Positions 34,705 through 42,389 of a stretch of 64,000 bases of DNA are shown here, one piece after another. The translations under genes were made by a program, and so were the position numbers. The notes beneath the pieces are model-generated. The model did no database searches and had not been told where the DNA came from. It was given only the letters and a program-made list of their open reading frames with translations. How positions within the stretch are numbered: the stretch's first letter is position 1; every line of letters begins with the position of its first letter. Origin of the DNA: Blautia_A aquisgranensis (GTDB lineage Bacteria > Bacillota > Clostridia > Lachnospirales > Lachnospiraceae). The DNA lies in assembly GCF_040096615.1 (NCBI RefSeq), contig NZ_JBBMEJ010000003.1, forward strand, positions 1 through 64,000, written 5' to 3'.

Positions 34705-36183
34705 ATGTATGACTTAAAATTTAATCCTGAAAAATATGAAGTAAAAACCTGTGAGCTTGGGGGCCGGAAGATCACTTACCGGGCATTTGAAAACATTGTT
34801 TACTGCAAAAATCCGGTGAACAAAGTGCAGAAGCTGAATCTTTTTGTACCGGAAGCATATTATCACGGGGAAATGATCAATGGATATGATCTGAAAACGG
34901 CGCCGATCTTTGCACCCAATACCGTAGGCGGATATATGGAAGGTCCGGCTATGGAAGTGGGAATTGACAAGTTCAATCATAAACCGAATACAGCGTTTGA
35001 AGGGCTGCTTCATGGATATGTGGTAATGTGCGCCGGTGTCCGGGGACGAAATACCGGTATGAGATCCAGAGAGTTTTTTGTAGGTGGAGCAGGAAAGGAC
35101 AACGGAGAAACAGAAGAAGCATTATGTGGACGGGCTCCGGCACTGATCGTAGATATGAAGGCAGCAATCCGTTACATGCGGCATAACAAAGGTCTGGTTC
35201 CGGGAGATGTGGAAAAGATCATTACAAACGGAACTTCGGCAGGAGGAGCACTTTCCGCACTGGCAGGAGCTACAGGAAATGCAAAAGAATATGAGCCGTA
35301 TTTGAAAGCTATCGGAGCAGCCGAGGAAAGAGATGATATTTTTGCGGCAAGCTGCTATTGTCCGATCCACAATCTGGAACATGCAGATGCTGCCTATGAG
35401 TGGCTTTTCCAGAAGGAAACCGTGTCTCACATGATGAGATTTGAAATGGGACCGAATGGGCCGAAGATGATTCCTGTGGTAAGGGAACTCAGTGAGGAAC
35501 AGAAGGAGCTGTCAAAGGAATTGAAGGCATCATTCCCGGCATATGTAAACAGCCTGAACCTGAAAGATGACCAGGGAAAATCGCTCTCCCTGGATAAAAA
35601 CGGAGAAGGTTCTTTCCGTGAATATGTGATGCAGTTCGTGCTGAAATCAGCTACAAAAGAAAAAGCAACTCTGGATTCCCAGAATCGTCTGAAAGGTCTT
35701 GCAGTTCCGGGAAGCGAGATCGAAAGCCAGGATTACATCACCTATACTGGGGAGAAGGCGACAGGTATTGACACAGATGCTTATGTGGCAAAGATCACCC
35801 GTATGAAACCCACACCTGCATTTGATGCCCTGGATCTGAAAAGTCCGGAAAATGAAGAATTTGGTGATGAAAAAGTACCTGCAAGACATTTCACAGCATT
35901 TTCCATGGAACATTCCAAAGCCGGCGGAGAGATGGCAGATCCGGAGAAAATCCGCCTTCTGAATCCTACAGAGTTTATCGGAAGCCGTGATACCACCAGA
36001 AACTGGAGAATCCGTCATGGTGCATTTGACAGGGATACCTCCATTGCGATTCCGGTGATCCTGGCTACAATGCTGAAGAATAAAGGCTTTAATGTAGATT
36101 TTGCGCTGCCATGGGGACTCCCTCACAGTGGAGATTACGATCTGGAAGAATTGTTTGCGTGGATCGATGATCTGGCAAAATGA
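34705..36183 (+). CDS. Tannase-like (subtype B) alpha/beta-hydrolase
   Basis: A 492-residue esterase without a signal peptide. The nucleophile elbow NGTSAGGALSALAGATGN (Ser178) and the C-terminal part with HGAFDRDTSIAIPVILAT and WGLPHSGDYDLEELFAWIDD supply the probable Asp and His of the triad. This pattern matches Lactobacillus TanB-type tannases, which cleave gallate esters. GAGGTG sets ATG 34705. It follows the GPH transporter by 17 bases and is probably under the divergent LysR protein. The substrate could also be another phenolic ester. Confidence 0.78.
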   Translation: MYDLKFNPEKYEVKTCELGGRKITYRAFENIVYCKNPVNKVQKLNLFVPEAYYHGEMINGYDLKTAPIFAPNTVGGYMEGPAMEVGIDKFNHKPNTAFEGLLHGYVVMCAGVRGRNTGMRSREFFVGGAGKDNGETEEALCGRAPALIVDMKAAIRYMRHNKGLVPGDVEKIITNGTSAGGALSALAGATGNAKEYEPYLKAIGAAEERDDIFAASCYCPIHNLEHADAAYEWLFQKETVSHMMRFEMGPNGPKMIPVVRELSEEQKELSKELKASFPAYVNSLNLKDDQGKSLSLDKNGEGSFREYVMQFVLKSATKEKATLDSQNRLKGLAVPGSEIESQDYITYTGEKATGIDTDAYVAKITRMKPTPAFDALDLKSPENEEFGDEKVPARHFTAFSMEHSKAGGEMADPEKIRLLNPTEFIGSRDTTRNWRIRHGAFDRDTSIAIPVILATMLKNKGFNVDFALPWGLPHSGDYDLEELFAWIDDLAK

Positions 36184-36208
36184 TCGGAATCTGATAAAAA
36201 AATAATTG

Positions 36209-36240
36209 CAGACAGGTACGGAAGGCCTGTCTGTTTTTTT
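36209..36240 (+). terminator. Terminator of the tannase operon
   Basis: CAGACAGG pairs with CCTGTCTG around a 9-base loop, followed by seven T. Confidence 0.9.
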
Positions 36241-36299
36241 ACAAAAAATTTAATCGTCTCAATTTTCTTTACCATTGAATATTTTATGAAAATATATGG

Positions 36300-36323
36300 T
36301 ATGATTGGTTTAAACGATTAAAC
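36300..36323 (+). promoter_or_regulatory. -10 box and ArsR-type operator
   Basis: TATGAT at 36300-36305 is followed at once by the perfect palindrome GTTTAA-ACGA-TTAAAC (36308-36323), overlapping the expected transcription start. A half-like copy TTTAATCGT lies at 36249-36257. It is likely bound by the ArsR protein encoded in the same operon. Confidence 0.55.
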
Positions 36324-36340
36324 GAAAGCGAGGATATCAT

Positions 36341-36982
36341 ATGGATATTATGGAAATAATGAAGCAGAGACACAGCGTTCGCCAGTACAAGGATCAGGCA
36401 ATTGAGCCGGAGAAGAAAAACGAGATCAATGCCTGCATCAAAGAGATCAATGCAGAGAGCGGGCTGGATATTCAGATTTTTTATAACGAGCCGAAATGCT
36501 TTGACTCCTTTATGGCACACTACGGAAAATTTTCAAATGTAAAGAACTATATTGCCATCGTAGGAAAAAAAGAAGACCAGGAAAAAGCAGGCTACTATGG
36601 CGAAAAGCTTGTGCTGAAATGCCAGGAGCTGGGACTGAATACCTGCTGGGTAGCAATGACACACGGAAAATCTCAGGCGAGGGTTAAGAAAGGACAAAAG
36701 CAGCTGATTCTGATCTCTCTTGGATATGGAGAAAATCAGGGAGTTGCTCATAAGAGTAAAGAAATCGAAAAGCTCAGCCAGGCAGATCAGACTGCAGACT
36801 GGTTCCACAAAGGAATGGAGGCAGCGTGCCTTGCACCTACAGCTATGAATCAGCAGAAATTCCTTTTTGAACTGAAGAACGGAACTGTGACGGCGAGATC
36901 TCTTGGAGGATTTTATTCAAAAATTGATCTGGGAATCGCAAAATACCATTTCGAAGCAGCTTCCGGACATGAGGTAAAATAA
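36341..36982 (+). CDS. Nitroreductase family protein (TM1586-like)
   Basis: A 213-residue nitroreductase-fold protein. MKQRHSVRQYKDQAIEPEKK is the usual N-terminal FMN motif; MEAACLAPTAMNQQKFLFEL is the second FMN-binding block, in the C-terminal order seen in the putative TM nitroreductase family (PF14512). AAAGCGAGGA precedes the ATG. Its stop codon shares one base with the ArsR start, so the two are translationally coupled. Confidence 0.82.
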   Translation: MDIMEIMKQRHSVRQYKDQAIEPEKKNEINACIKEINAESGLDIQIFYNEPKCFDSFMAHYGKFSNVKNYIAIVGKKEDQEKAGYYGEKLVLKCQELGLNTCWVAMTHGKSQARVKKGQKQLILISLGYGENQGVAHKSKEIEKLSQADQTADWFHKGMEAACLAPTAMNQQKFLFELKNGTVTARSLGGFYSKIDLGIAKYHFEAASGHEVK

Positions 36983-37344
36983 TGTATAAGAAAGAAGACA
37001 TTGATAAGCTGGCAGAAGATTTTGCAGGATGCCAGAAAATTCTGATCGCACTGGGAGATGCAAACCGGCTGCATATGATCCTGGAAATGATGAAGATCGG
37101 CAAGTGTTCCGGGGTTCGTGTAAATGAGATCACAGAAAAAACGCATCTCTCCAGACCGGCAGTTTCCCATCATATTCAGATTCTGAAAGAGGCAGGAATC
37201 CTGAAGATGCGGCGGGAATCCACCAAGAATTATTATTATTTTGACCCGGATATGAACAGCTTTTCCCTGCTTATCGATGTTCTGCAGAAAGCCGTCAGCA
37301 TCACATCCTCACTCCCGGACAGAAGTCAGAAGGAGTTGGAATAA
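36982..37344 (+). CDS. ArsR family transcriptional regulator
   Basis: A 120-residue winged-helix repressor. LGDANRLHMILEMM and HLSRPAVSHHIQILKEAGIL mark the ArsR helix-turn-helix; the wing MRRESTKNYYYF follows. No Cys-rich metal site of the ArsR/SmtB type is seen (one Cys near residue 13 and CSGV near 35), so it may sense something other than metal. It overlaps the nitroreductase gene by one base and probably represses the operon through the palindrome at 36308-36323. Confidence 0.85.
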   Translation: MYKKEDIDKLAEDFAGCQKILIALGDANRLHMILEMMKIGKCSGVRVNEITEKTHLSRPAVSHHIQILKEAGILKMRRESTKNYYYFDPDMNSFSLLIDVLQKAVSITSSLPDRSQKELE

Positions 37345-37389
37345 ACAGGGCAGATTTACTAACAGGAAGATTTACTAACAGGAAGTCTA

Positions 37390-37418
37390 TTGCTTTTCAA
37401 AGCTGCATATGCTATAAT
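37390..37418 (+). promoter_or_regulatory. Strong promoter of the RNA antitoxin
   Basis: TTGCTT (37390-37395), a 17-base spacer and a perfect TATAAT (37413-37418). No open reading frame follows; transcription should run about 80 bases to the terminator at 37471-37504. Confidence 0.8.
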
Positions 37419-37424
37419 ATCAAC

Positions 37425-37504
37425 AGGCAAAATGAAATTATGTTCCAGCTATGGACGACAAGCAACAAACAAAAACCCCAGTGTTCGCAGCACTGGGGTT
37501 TTTT
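37425..37504 (+). ncRNA. Candidate RNA antitoxin (par RNA II-like)
   Basis: A predicted RNA of about 80 bases from the promoter at 37390 to a bidirectional terminator. Bases 37429-37454 (AAAATGAAATTATGT, then TCCAGCTATG) nearly repeat 37617-37643, which is the antisense of the toxin start region. The RNA can therefore pair with the toxin message both at its start codon and through the shared terminator stem. This convergent layout with direct repeats is the hallmark of the pAD1 par/Fst type I system. Expression is inferred. Confidence 0.7.
37471..37504. terminator. Bidirectional terminator shared by toxin and antitoxin RNAs
   Basis: AAAAACCCCAGTG pairs with CACTGGGGTTTTT around TTCGCAG. A-run on the left and T-run on the right make it work in both directions. 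Confidence 0.88.
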
Positions 37505-37554
37505 ATTCCTAATTTTGGCAATGGAAAGGTTTAGCTCCATAGGCTAGTTACCGA

Positions 37555-37638
37555 CTATCGCTTGTCTAACCATTTGCAGATGAGATGGCAAGTCACACCT
37601 GCCGCAACAGCGATTAAAAATGAAATTATGTACTCCAA
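37555..37638 (-). CDS. Small hydrophobic type I toxin (Fst/Ldr-like), 27 residues
   Basis: A 27-codon gene starting at TTG 37638, with AAAGGGGGTG 7 bases upstream; the codon just before is a stop. The peptide starts MEYIISFL, has one membrane-spanning stretch to about residue 21 and ends in KWLDKR, like the W-L-D and charged tail of Fst-superfamily toxins. In the leader, GCCCCT (37673-37668) can pair with AGGGGG of the ribosome site and hide it, as in par RNA I. Such peptides damage the cell membrane when over-made. The RNA antitoxin converges from 37425. Confidence 0.75.
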   Translation of the reverse strand: MEYIISFLIAVAAGVTCHLICKWLDKR

Positions 37639-37690
37639 CTATGTTCACCCCCTTTCTTTACCTGTCTAGGGGCGGTAACACGCTTAGCAT

Positions 37691-37696
37691 ATTATA
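37691..37696 (-). promoter_or_regulatory. -10 box of the toxin message
   Basis: Perfect TATAAT on the - strand with a poor -35 region. Start near 37684 would give a toxin RNA of about 200 bases ending at the shared terminator, close to the length of par RNA I. Confidence 0.55.
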
Positions 37697-37894
37697 GTTT
37701 AGAACAAATTGGAACATATATTCAAAATATCTGATATATATTCTGCATAGAGCAGAATGATGATTGGATAGGCAGATTACACAATAACATACAGCCAGAA
37801 TTTTGTGCAAAATGCCTTTTGAAGAGGAAGAAATTCTTTGATAAAATAATTCCAGCGCAAGAGGAAACGATATTCTTAGAGATATGACACAGAG

Positions 37895-38350
37895 GTGCAT
37901 ATCTCTTTTTCGGAAGAAACCGTAGAAGCTACAGAGCAGAGAGTTACCAGCAGCTTTCTTTTTAACCTGGTCATGGGTGTGGATGATGCACATAACAATC
38001 TGAAAAAGATCGAAAAAGCAGAACATGAGATCATTGAGAGCTTCGTAAAAGAAGGCCCCTGTGTGATCGTGGGAAGATCTGCCAATTTTGTACTGGGAGA
38101 GAAGGATGCCCTGAATGTATTTATATATTCTGATATGAAAGACAGAGTCCGCTATGCAGTGGAGCATTACCAGGCAGAGGAAAAACAGGCGCAGGCCATG
38201 ATAAAGAAGACCGATCAGGAAAGAAAGATGCACGCTCTGAGCTTTTACAACAAAGAGTGGGGAAATAAGAACAATTACGATCTGCTGTTAAATTCCGGAA
38301 AGCTTGGAATCGAGAAATGTGTGGAACTGATCGTAAACGCGGCGAAATAG
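37895..38350 (+). pseudogene. Cytidylate kinase-like protein, N terminus missing
   Basis: The open frame aligns by eye with residues about 55-195 of the intact paralogue at 40274: EGPCVIVGRSANFVLGEKDA against EPCVIIGRNADFILKDRED, and a similar C-terminal half with NSGKLGIEKCVELI. The first 50-60 residues with the P-loop (SREFGSGG in the paralogue) are absent; 37816-37890 holds only degraded sequence. No ribosome binding site precedes GTG 37895. A decayed gene. Confidence 0.7.
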
Positions 38351-38364
38351 AGGAGAGTGAGAGA

Positions 38365-38673
38365 ATGGAGAGAAAAGTAAAAGTACCTGCAAAACTTGCC
38401 CTTGCTGTAGTGGCGGCATGTCTTGTTTCGTTTTGCGGGCTGATCACAGAAACAGCTGTAAATATTGCGTTTCCGGTGGTTATGGAAACTTTTGGCGTAT
38501 CAACAAAAACCGTACAGTGGCTTACAACAGGAAACCTTCTGGTAGTGGCAATGATCACACCCTTGTCTGCACTGCTGACTGTAGGAATTCTCCTGTTTGC
38601 AGTGCTGGGAATGAAATTAAATACAGGAATGATCATTGGTTTCAAGACATATGAGACAAAAGAAAATCAGTAA
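38365..38673 (+). pseudogene. EmrB/QacA-type MFS exporter, internally deleted
   Basis: AGGAGAGTG and ATG 38365 start an apparently normal N terminus (KLALAVVAACLVSFCGLITE, ETAVNIAFPVVMETFGV, VQWLTTGNLLVVAMITP). At about residue 72 it jumps in frame to the very end of such a protein (TVGILLFAVLGMKLNTG). The total is 102 residues instead of about 470. The middle 12-14 helices are lost, so it cannot transport. Confidence 0.75.
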
Positions 38674-38682
38674 TTTTTTTGT

Positions 38683-38711
38683 TTGACTTTTGGGAAAACA
38701 GGTCATATAAT
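38683..38711 (+). promoter_or_regulatory. Strong promoter of the two-hairpin leader and MATE operon
   Basis: TTGACT (38683-38688), 17 bases and a perfect TATAAT (38706-38711). Transcription would start right at the first hairpin (38720). Confidence 0.85.
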
Positions 38712-38719
38712 TACAACAA

Positions 38720-38853
38720 ACGAGTAGCGAACTAGCGTAAATCCAGTTTTCAGCTACTCGTTTTCTTTTTGTTAAAAATACATATCTGTCGTAAAAAAAG
38801 TGTGTAGCCTGTCAGCGTAAGTCCAGCTTATCAGACAGGTACACACTTTTTTT
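38720..38853 (+). ncRNA. Tandem terminator-like hairpins with a shared loop motif
   Basis: Hairpin 1 (38720-38761) closes with ACGAGTAGC/GCTACTCGT and is followed by a T-rich run. Hairpin 2 (38793-38853) closes with AAAAAAAGTGTGTA and CCTGTC against their complements and ends in seven T. The stems differ, but both loops hold the same motif, AGCGTAA(A/G)TCCAG then TT.TCAG (38734-38753 and 38814-38834). Different stems with a kept loop suggest a tandem RNA regulator of the MATE/kinase operon. I know no riboswitch class with this motif. Confidence 0.55.
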
Positions 38854-38888
38854 CGTACAGAAAGGGTAAAAAGGAGGACTATGAAAAA

Positions 38889-40253
38889 ATGGCAGAAAGT
38901 AACAAGATGAAGGATATGCCGGTGAATAAGCTCATGATCCAGATGGGAATTCCCATGATCTTATCCATGGCATTACAGGCAGTGTACAATATCGTGGACA
39001 GTGCCTTTGTGGGAAATATGCGCTCCGGCAGTGAGGCCGCGTTAAATGCCCTTACGCTGGTGTTTCCTGTTCAGATGCTTATGGTGGCAGTAGGAATCGG
39101 AACAGGAGTAGGAACCAATGCACTTCTTGCCAGGACACTGGGACAGGGAAACAGTAAAAAGGCTGCAAAGGTTGCAGGAAACAGTCTTTTTCTGGGAGTA
39201 CTCATTTATATCGTATGTCTGCTGTTTGGAATCTTTGGGGTAAAAGCCTATATTTCATCACAGACTGTAGATCCCCAGGTTCTGGAAATGGGAACCAGCT
39301 ATCTTCGGATCTGCTGCGTGATCTCTTTTGGAATTATTTTCTTTTCGCTGTTTGAAAAATTACTGCAGGCAACAGGCCGTTCCCTTTATTCTACGATCGG
39401 TCAGGTAGTGGGAGCAGTTGTCAATATCATTCTTGACCCGATCATGATCTACGGTATCGGTCCGGTTCCGGAAATGGGAGTAGAAGGTGCTGCCTATGCT
39501 ACTGTCATCGGTCAGGTGGCATCCGCTGTTTTGTTGTTTATTTTTCATACGAAACTGAATAAGGAATTTGAACATGGAATGAAGTACATGAAACCGGATG
39601 GAGAGATCATAAAAGAAATCTATGCCATCGGACTGCCGGCCATCATTGCCCAGGCACTGATGTCCATCATGGTTTATGTGATGAACCTGATCCTGAAATT
39701 CAGTCCATCCGCGCAGACTGCATATGGTCTGTTTTACAAGGTCCAGCAGTTTGTACTGTTTCTTGCCTTCGGACTTCGAGACGCCATCACGCCGATCATT
39801 GCTTTTGCTTATGGAATGCGGAGCAAAAAAAGAATCCAGGATGGAATCCGTTACGGACTTATCTATACCATCGTACTGATGATCGTGGGTGTTGCGATCA
39901 CGGAAATTTTCCCGGGAGCTTTTGCTACGTTGTTTAATGCCGGACAGTCCAGAGAATATTTTATCAGCGCAATGCGGATCATATCCATCAGCTTTATTTT
40001 TGCGGGAATCAACGTTGCCTACCAGGGAATTTATCAGTCTATGGATGGTGGTATGGAATCTCTGATCATTTCACTTCTGAGGCAGCTGGTGATTATACTT
40101 CCTCTAGCAGCGCTCTTATCTCTGGCAGTACGAAGCGGCAGTGCAGGAATCTCACTGATCTGGTGGGCATTTCCGGTTACGGAGATCGTATCCTGCATAG
40201 TGGGTTATGTGTTCCTGAAAAAGATCAGAAAGAATAAAGTGGATGTTTTATAA
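38889..40253 (+). CDS. MATE family efflux transporter
   Basis: A 454-residue full-length MATE protein with 12 membrane segments. N-terminal KLMIQMGIPMILSMALQAVY is typical, as is the NIVDSAFVG motif. It probably exports drugs or metabolites with Na+ or H+. AAGGAGG is 11 bases before ATG 38889; a closer ATG (38881) opens only a 9-codon frame. Preceded by the two-hairpin leader and followed 20 bases later by a cytidylate kinase-like gene. Confidence 0.88.
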   Translation: MAESNKMKDMPVNKLMIQMGIPMILSMALQAVYNIVDSAFVGNMRSGSEAALNALTLVFPVQMLMVAVGIGTGVGTNALLARTLGQGNSKKAAKVAGNSLFLGVLIYIVCLLFGIFGVKAYISSQTVDPQVLEMGTSYLRICCVISFGIIFFSLFEKLLQATGRSLYSTIGQVVGAVVNIILDPIMIYGIGPVPEMGVEGAAYATVIGQVASAVLLFIFHTKLNKEFEHGMKYMKPDGEIIKEIYAIGLPAIIAQALMSIMVYVMNLILKFSPSAQTAYGLFYKVQQFVLFLAFGLRDAITPIIAFAYGMRSKKRIQDGIRYGLIYTIVLMIVGVAITEIFPGAFATLFNAGQSREYFISAMRIISISFIFAGINVAYQGIYQSMDGGMESLIISLLRQLVIILPLAALLSLAVRSGSAGISLIWWAFPVTEIVSCIVGYVFLKKIRKNKVDVL

Positions 40254-40273
40254 AGGCGAAGGGGGTACGGAAT

Positions 40274-40861
40274 ATGACAAAAAAAATCATTACCATCAGC
40301 AGAGAGTTTGGAAGCGGCGGCCGTTTTATCGGTGAGCAGGTTGCAAAAAAGCTGGGCATTGCTTACTATGACAAAAATGTGATTGCACAGGTTGCAGAAA
40401 AGTCAGGACTGTCACCGGAATACATTCAGGAAAGTGCCGAGCTGTCACCAAAAAGAGGAATTTTTGCGTACGCACTTGCAGGACGTGACATAACCGGAAA
40501 ATCTGTGGAAGACATGGTATATGAAGCACAGAGAAAAGTCATTCTGAATATTGCGGAAAAAGAGCCCTGTGTGATCATTGGAAGAAATGCGGATTTTATA
40601 CTGAAGGACAGAGAGGATGTATTGAATGTTTTTATTCACGGAAACATTCCGCAAAAGACAAAACGCATCTGCGACCTTTATCATGTAGAGGAAAAAGAGG
40701 CTCTGAAAATGATGGCAGATACCGATAAGAGACGAATGACGAATTATAATTTTTATACAGAGCAGAAGTGGGGAAAAGCCAGTAACTACACCCTTTGTCT
40801 GAACAGCTCGGAGCTGGGGTATGAGCGGTGTGAGGAGATTATTTTGAAATGTGTGGAATAA
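40274..40861 (+). CDS. Cytidylate kinase-like family protein
   Basis: A 195-residue P-loop protein of the Cytidylate_kin2 family (PF13189). The N-terminal P-loop is ITISREFGSGGRFIGEQVAK; AYYDKNVIAQVAEKSG follows; the middle holds EPCVIIGRNADFIL. True CMP kinases are about 220 residues with a different lid, so the substrate is uncertain. GAAGGGGGT precedes ATG 40274. It is in an operon with the MATE gene. A broken paralogue lies at 37895. Confidence 0.85.
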   Translation: MTKKIITISREFGSGGRFIGEQVAKKLGIAYYDKNVIAQVAEKSGLSPEYIQESAELSPKRGIFAYALAGRDITGKSVEDMVYEAQRKVILNIAEKEPCVIIGRNADFILKDREDVLNVFIHGNIPQKTKRICDLYHVEEKEALKMMADTDKRRMTNYNFYTEQKWGKASNYTLCLNSSELGYERCEEIILKCVE

Positions 40862-40927
40862 AAATTACTTACATCCCTTTTTGTTTATGTAATGTGTCTT
40901 CAGAAGGAAAGAGAGGGAATTACTCGG

Positions 40928-40950
40928 AAAGGCTCCTTCGGGAGCCTTTT
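40928..40950 (+). terminator. Terminator of the MATE/kinase operon
   Basis: AAAGGCTCC pairs with GGAGCCTTT around a UUCG-type loop, followed by TTTTGAT. It is about 65 bases after the kinase stop. Confidence 0.85.
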
Positions 40951-40969
40951 GATCTGTGTGTAAGTAAAT

Positions 40970-42118
40970 TTATATTTCCAGCAGATTTCCCAGAGAAAAA
41001 ATCTCTTCCCAATCAAGAAGTTCTTCCAGTTTATTAAGATTCTGGTCAGAGTGTTCCAGCTCCCGGGAAAAACGGTAACAGATAGAAACCAGATCCGGAA
41101 AGGAAAACTGTTTTTGCTGCAAAAGCCAGGTTCCCACTGCAAGTTCATGGATCATGAAGGTGCAGACAACAGCCATTTTTACCTTGGCAAAAATCTGCTC
41201 ATCGTATATAGCACCGCAGAAATATGTATAGATCCAGTAGAGCAGAAGCTGTTCTTCCTGAATCTTCCAGTCCGGATAAAAGGTTTCGAATTCGAGACAG
41301 ACATTCTGGTATTGCTGTTCGGTATCACAGGAGGTATATAACGGAGTTAAGGTATCACGCAGGTAATCATGCCATCCGGATCGAAGGATTTCCATCTGGG
41401 GAATGATAGTTTTCCATATGCTTTTTCTCAGGTTATCAGAAGATTTTTCAGCATCTTTCCACTTGAAGATTTTTTTCTGAAAAGAATCTCCAAAAGCAGA
41501 ATTCTGATGACGTGTGCGGATCGTTTCCCACTGAAATAATTCATTCTGGTCAAGGCAGAGCTGGAAATCATGACCGCAGGCCAGAAGCTTCCGGCGGCGC
41601 AACGCACAGGGAACGGAACGATCCTGAATTACGGAGAAGAGATAGTCCCTGGTATCCATCAGCGCTGTGAAAAGGAAATAGTCGAAGTCGTCATAAGTCT
41701 CTTCTGGAGTTTCCTTTTCCACAGTCCGGAATATGATCTTTTCTTTATGACTGAGAAAAATTCTGGCGGCTTCCGGGCAGGAAAGAGACAGAGACAATTC
41801 CCTAAGTCCCTCAAATTCTTCGATATGCCTTGGGTATTTACGGCAGGTATCACAGAGCATATCTTTGCCTGCTTCGCTGTAGATATCACAGAGATTATCT
41901 TCGTTCAAAAATGCACAGCGTTTCTGATACTGACGGAAAGAATGTTCCTTCCAGTCGATGTCATTGAGAAGACGATTGCGAAAAGCTCCTTTGCAGTGGC
42001 GGTATTTTTTGAGACTGTTTTGATCGATCATGATCTGCCATCCGGCACAGCAGGTATCAGGACAGCTGCCGGCGATGCAGGAAAATTCATTATAAAAAGT
42101 AGGTTTTGTAATCTGCAT
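40970..42118 (-). CDS. fliB: Flagellin lysine-N-methylase FliB-like protein
   Basis: A 382-residue protein with the YkgJ-type cysteine cluster at the N terminus (GSCPDTCCAGW, then CAFLNEDNLCDIY and DMLCDTCRKYPRH), as in FliB, which is needed for lysine methylation of flagellin. GGGGGAAAT precedes ATG 42118. The Cys cluster probably binds Fe-S. No flagellar gene is in the window; in many Lachnospiraceae this family occurs away from flagellar loci and may modify another protein. Confidence 0.75.
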   Translation of the reverse strand: MQITKPTFYNEFSCIAGSCPDTCCAGWQIMIDQNSLKKYRHCKGAFRNRLLNDIDWKEHSFRQYQKRCAFLNEDNLCDIYSEAGKDMLCDTCRKYPRHIEEFEGLRELSLSLSCPEAARIFLSHKEKIIFRTVEKETPEETYDDFDYFLFTALMDTRDYLFSVIQDRSVPCALRRRKLLACGHDFQLCLDQNELFQWETIRTRHQNSAFGDSFQKKIFKWKDAEKSSDNLRKSIWKTIIPQMEILRSGWHDYLRDTLTPLYTSCDTEQQYQNVCLEFETFYPDWKIQEEQLLLYWIYTYFCGAIYDEQIFAKVKMAVVCTFMIHELAVGTWLLQQKQFSFPDLVSICYRFSRELEHSDQNLNKLEELLDWEEIFSLGNLLEI

Positions 42119-42389
42119 AAATATTTCCCCCGGAATTTGTAAATTTTAACTGGAATTATAGCACTGCATAAAAGAAACTACAACAGAAATGAATCCGGAT
42201 ATTCTAACAGTGCCAAGAATAAGAACTGAAAACTTATGGAAGTAAAAAATAACTGTATTCCGTTTCAAGAAAAAATATATAGACAGTGGAAAGAACAAAA
42301 TAAACGATAAATTACTAAAATAAAAGATATAATATGTGGAAAAATTCTGTTAGTATGTGTTTACAATAAAAAATACGGGAGGCAAACGA
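42119..42389 (+). other. AT-rich intergenic region before the GH42 gene
   Basis: 271 bases without a gene. It holds a perfect TATAAT (42328-42333) with no clear -35 box, a plausible activator-dependent promoter of the beta-galactosidase gene, and GGGAGG just before the start codon. No strong hairpin or repeat seen. Confidence 0.4.

Noticed and set aside
37658..38233. 191-codon - strand open frame
   Set aside because: It is antisense to the kinase-like remnant and to the toxin leader; its composition (many Cys, Phe, Ile) and lack of a ribosome site mark it as a shadow.
38881..38910. Nine-codon frame MKKWQKVTR overlapping the MATE start
   Set aside because: The AGGAGG site is only 3 bases away and the frame carries no run of regulatory codons; a leader-peptide role cannot be supported.
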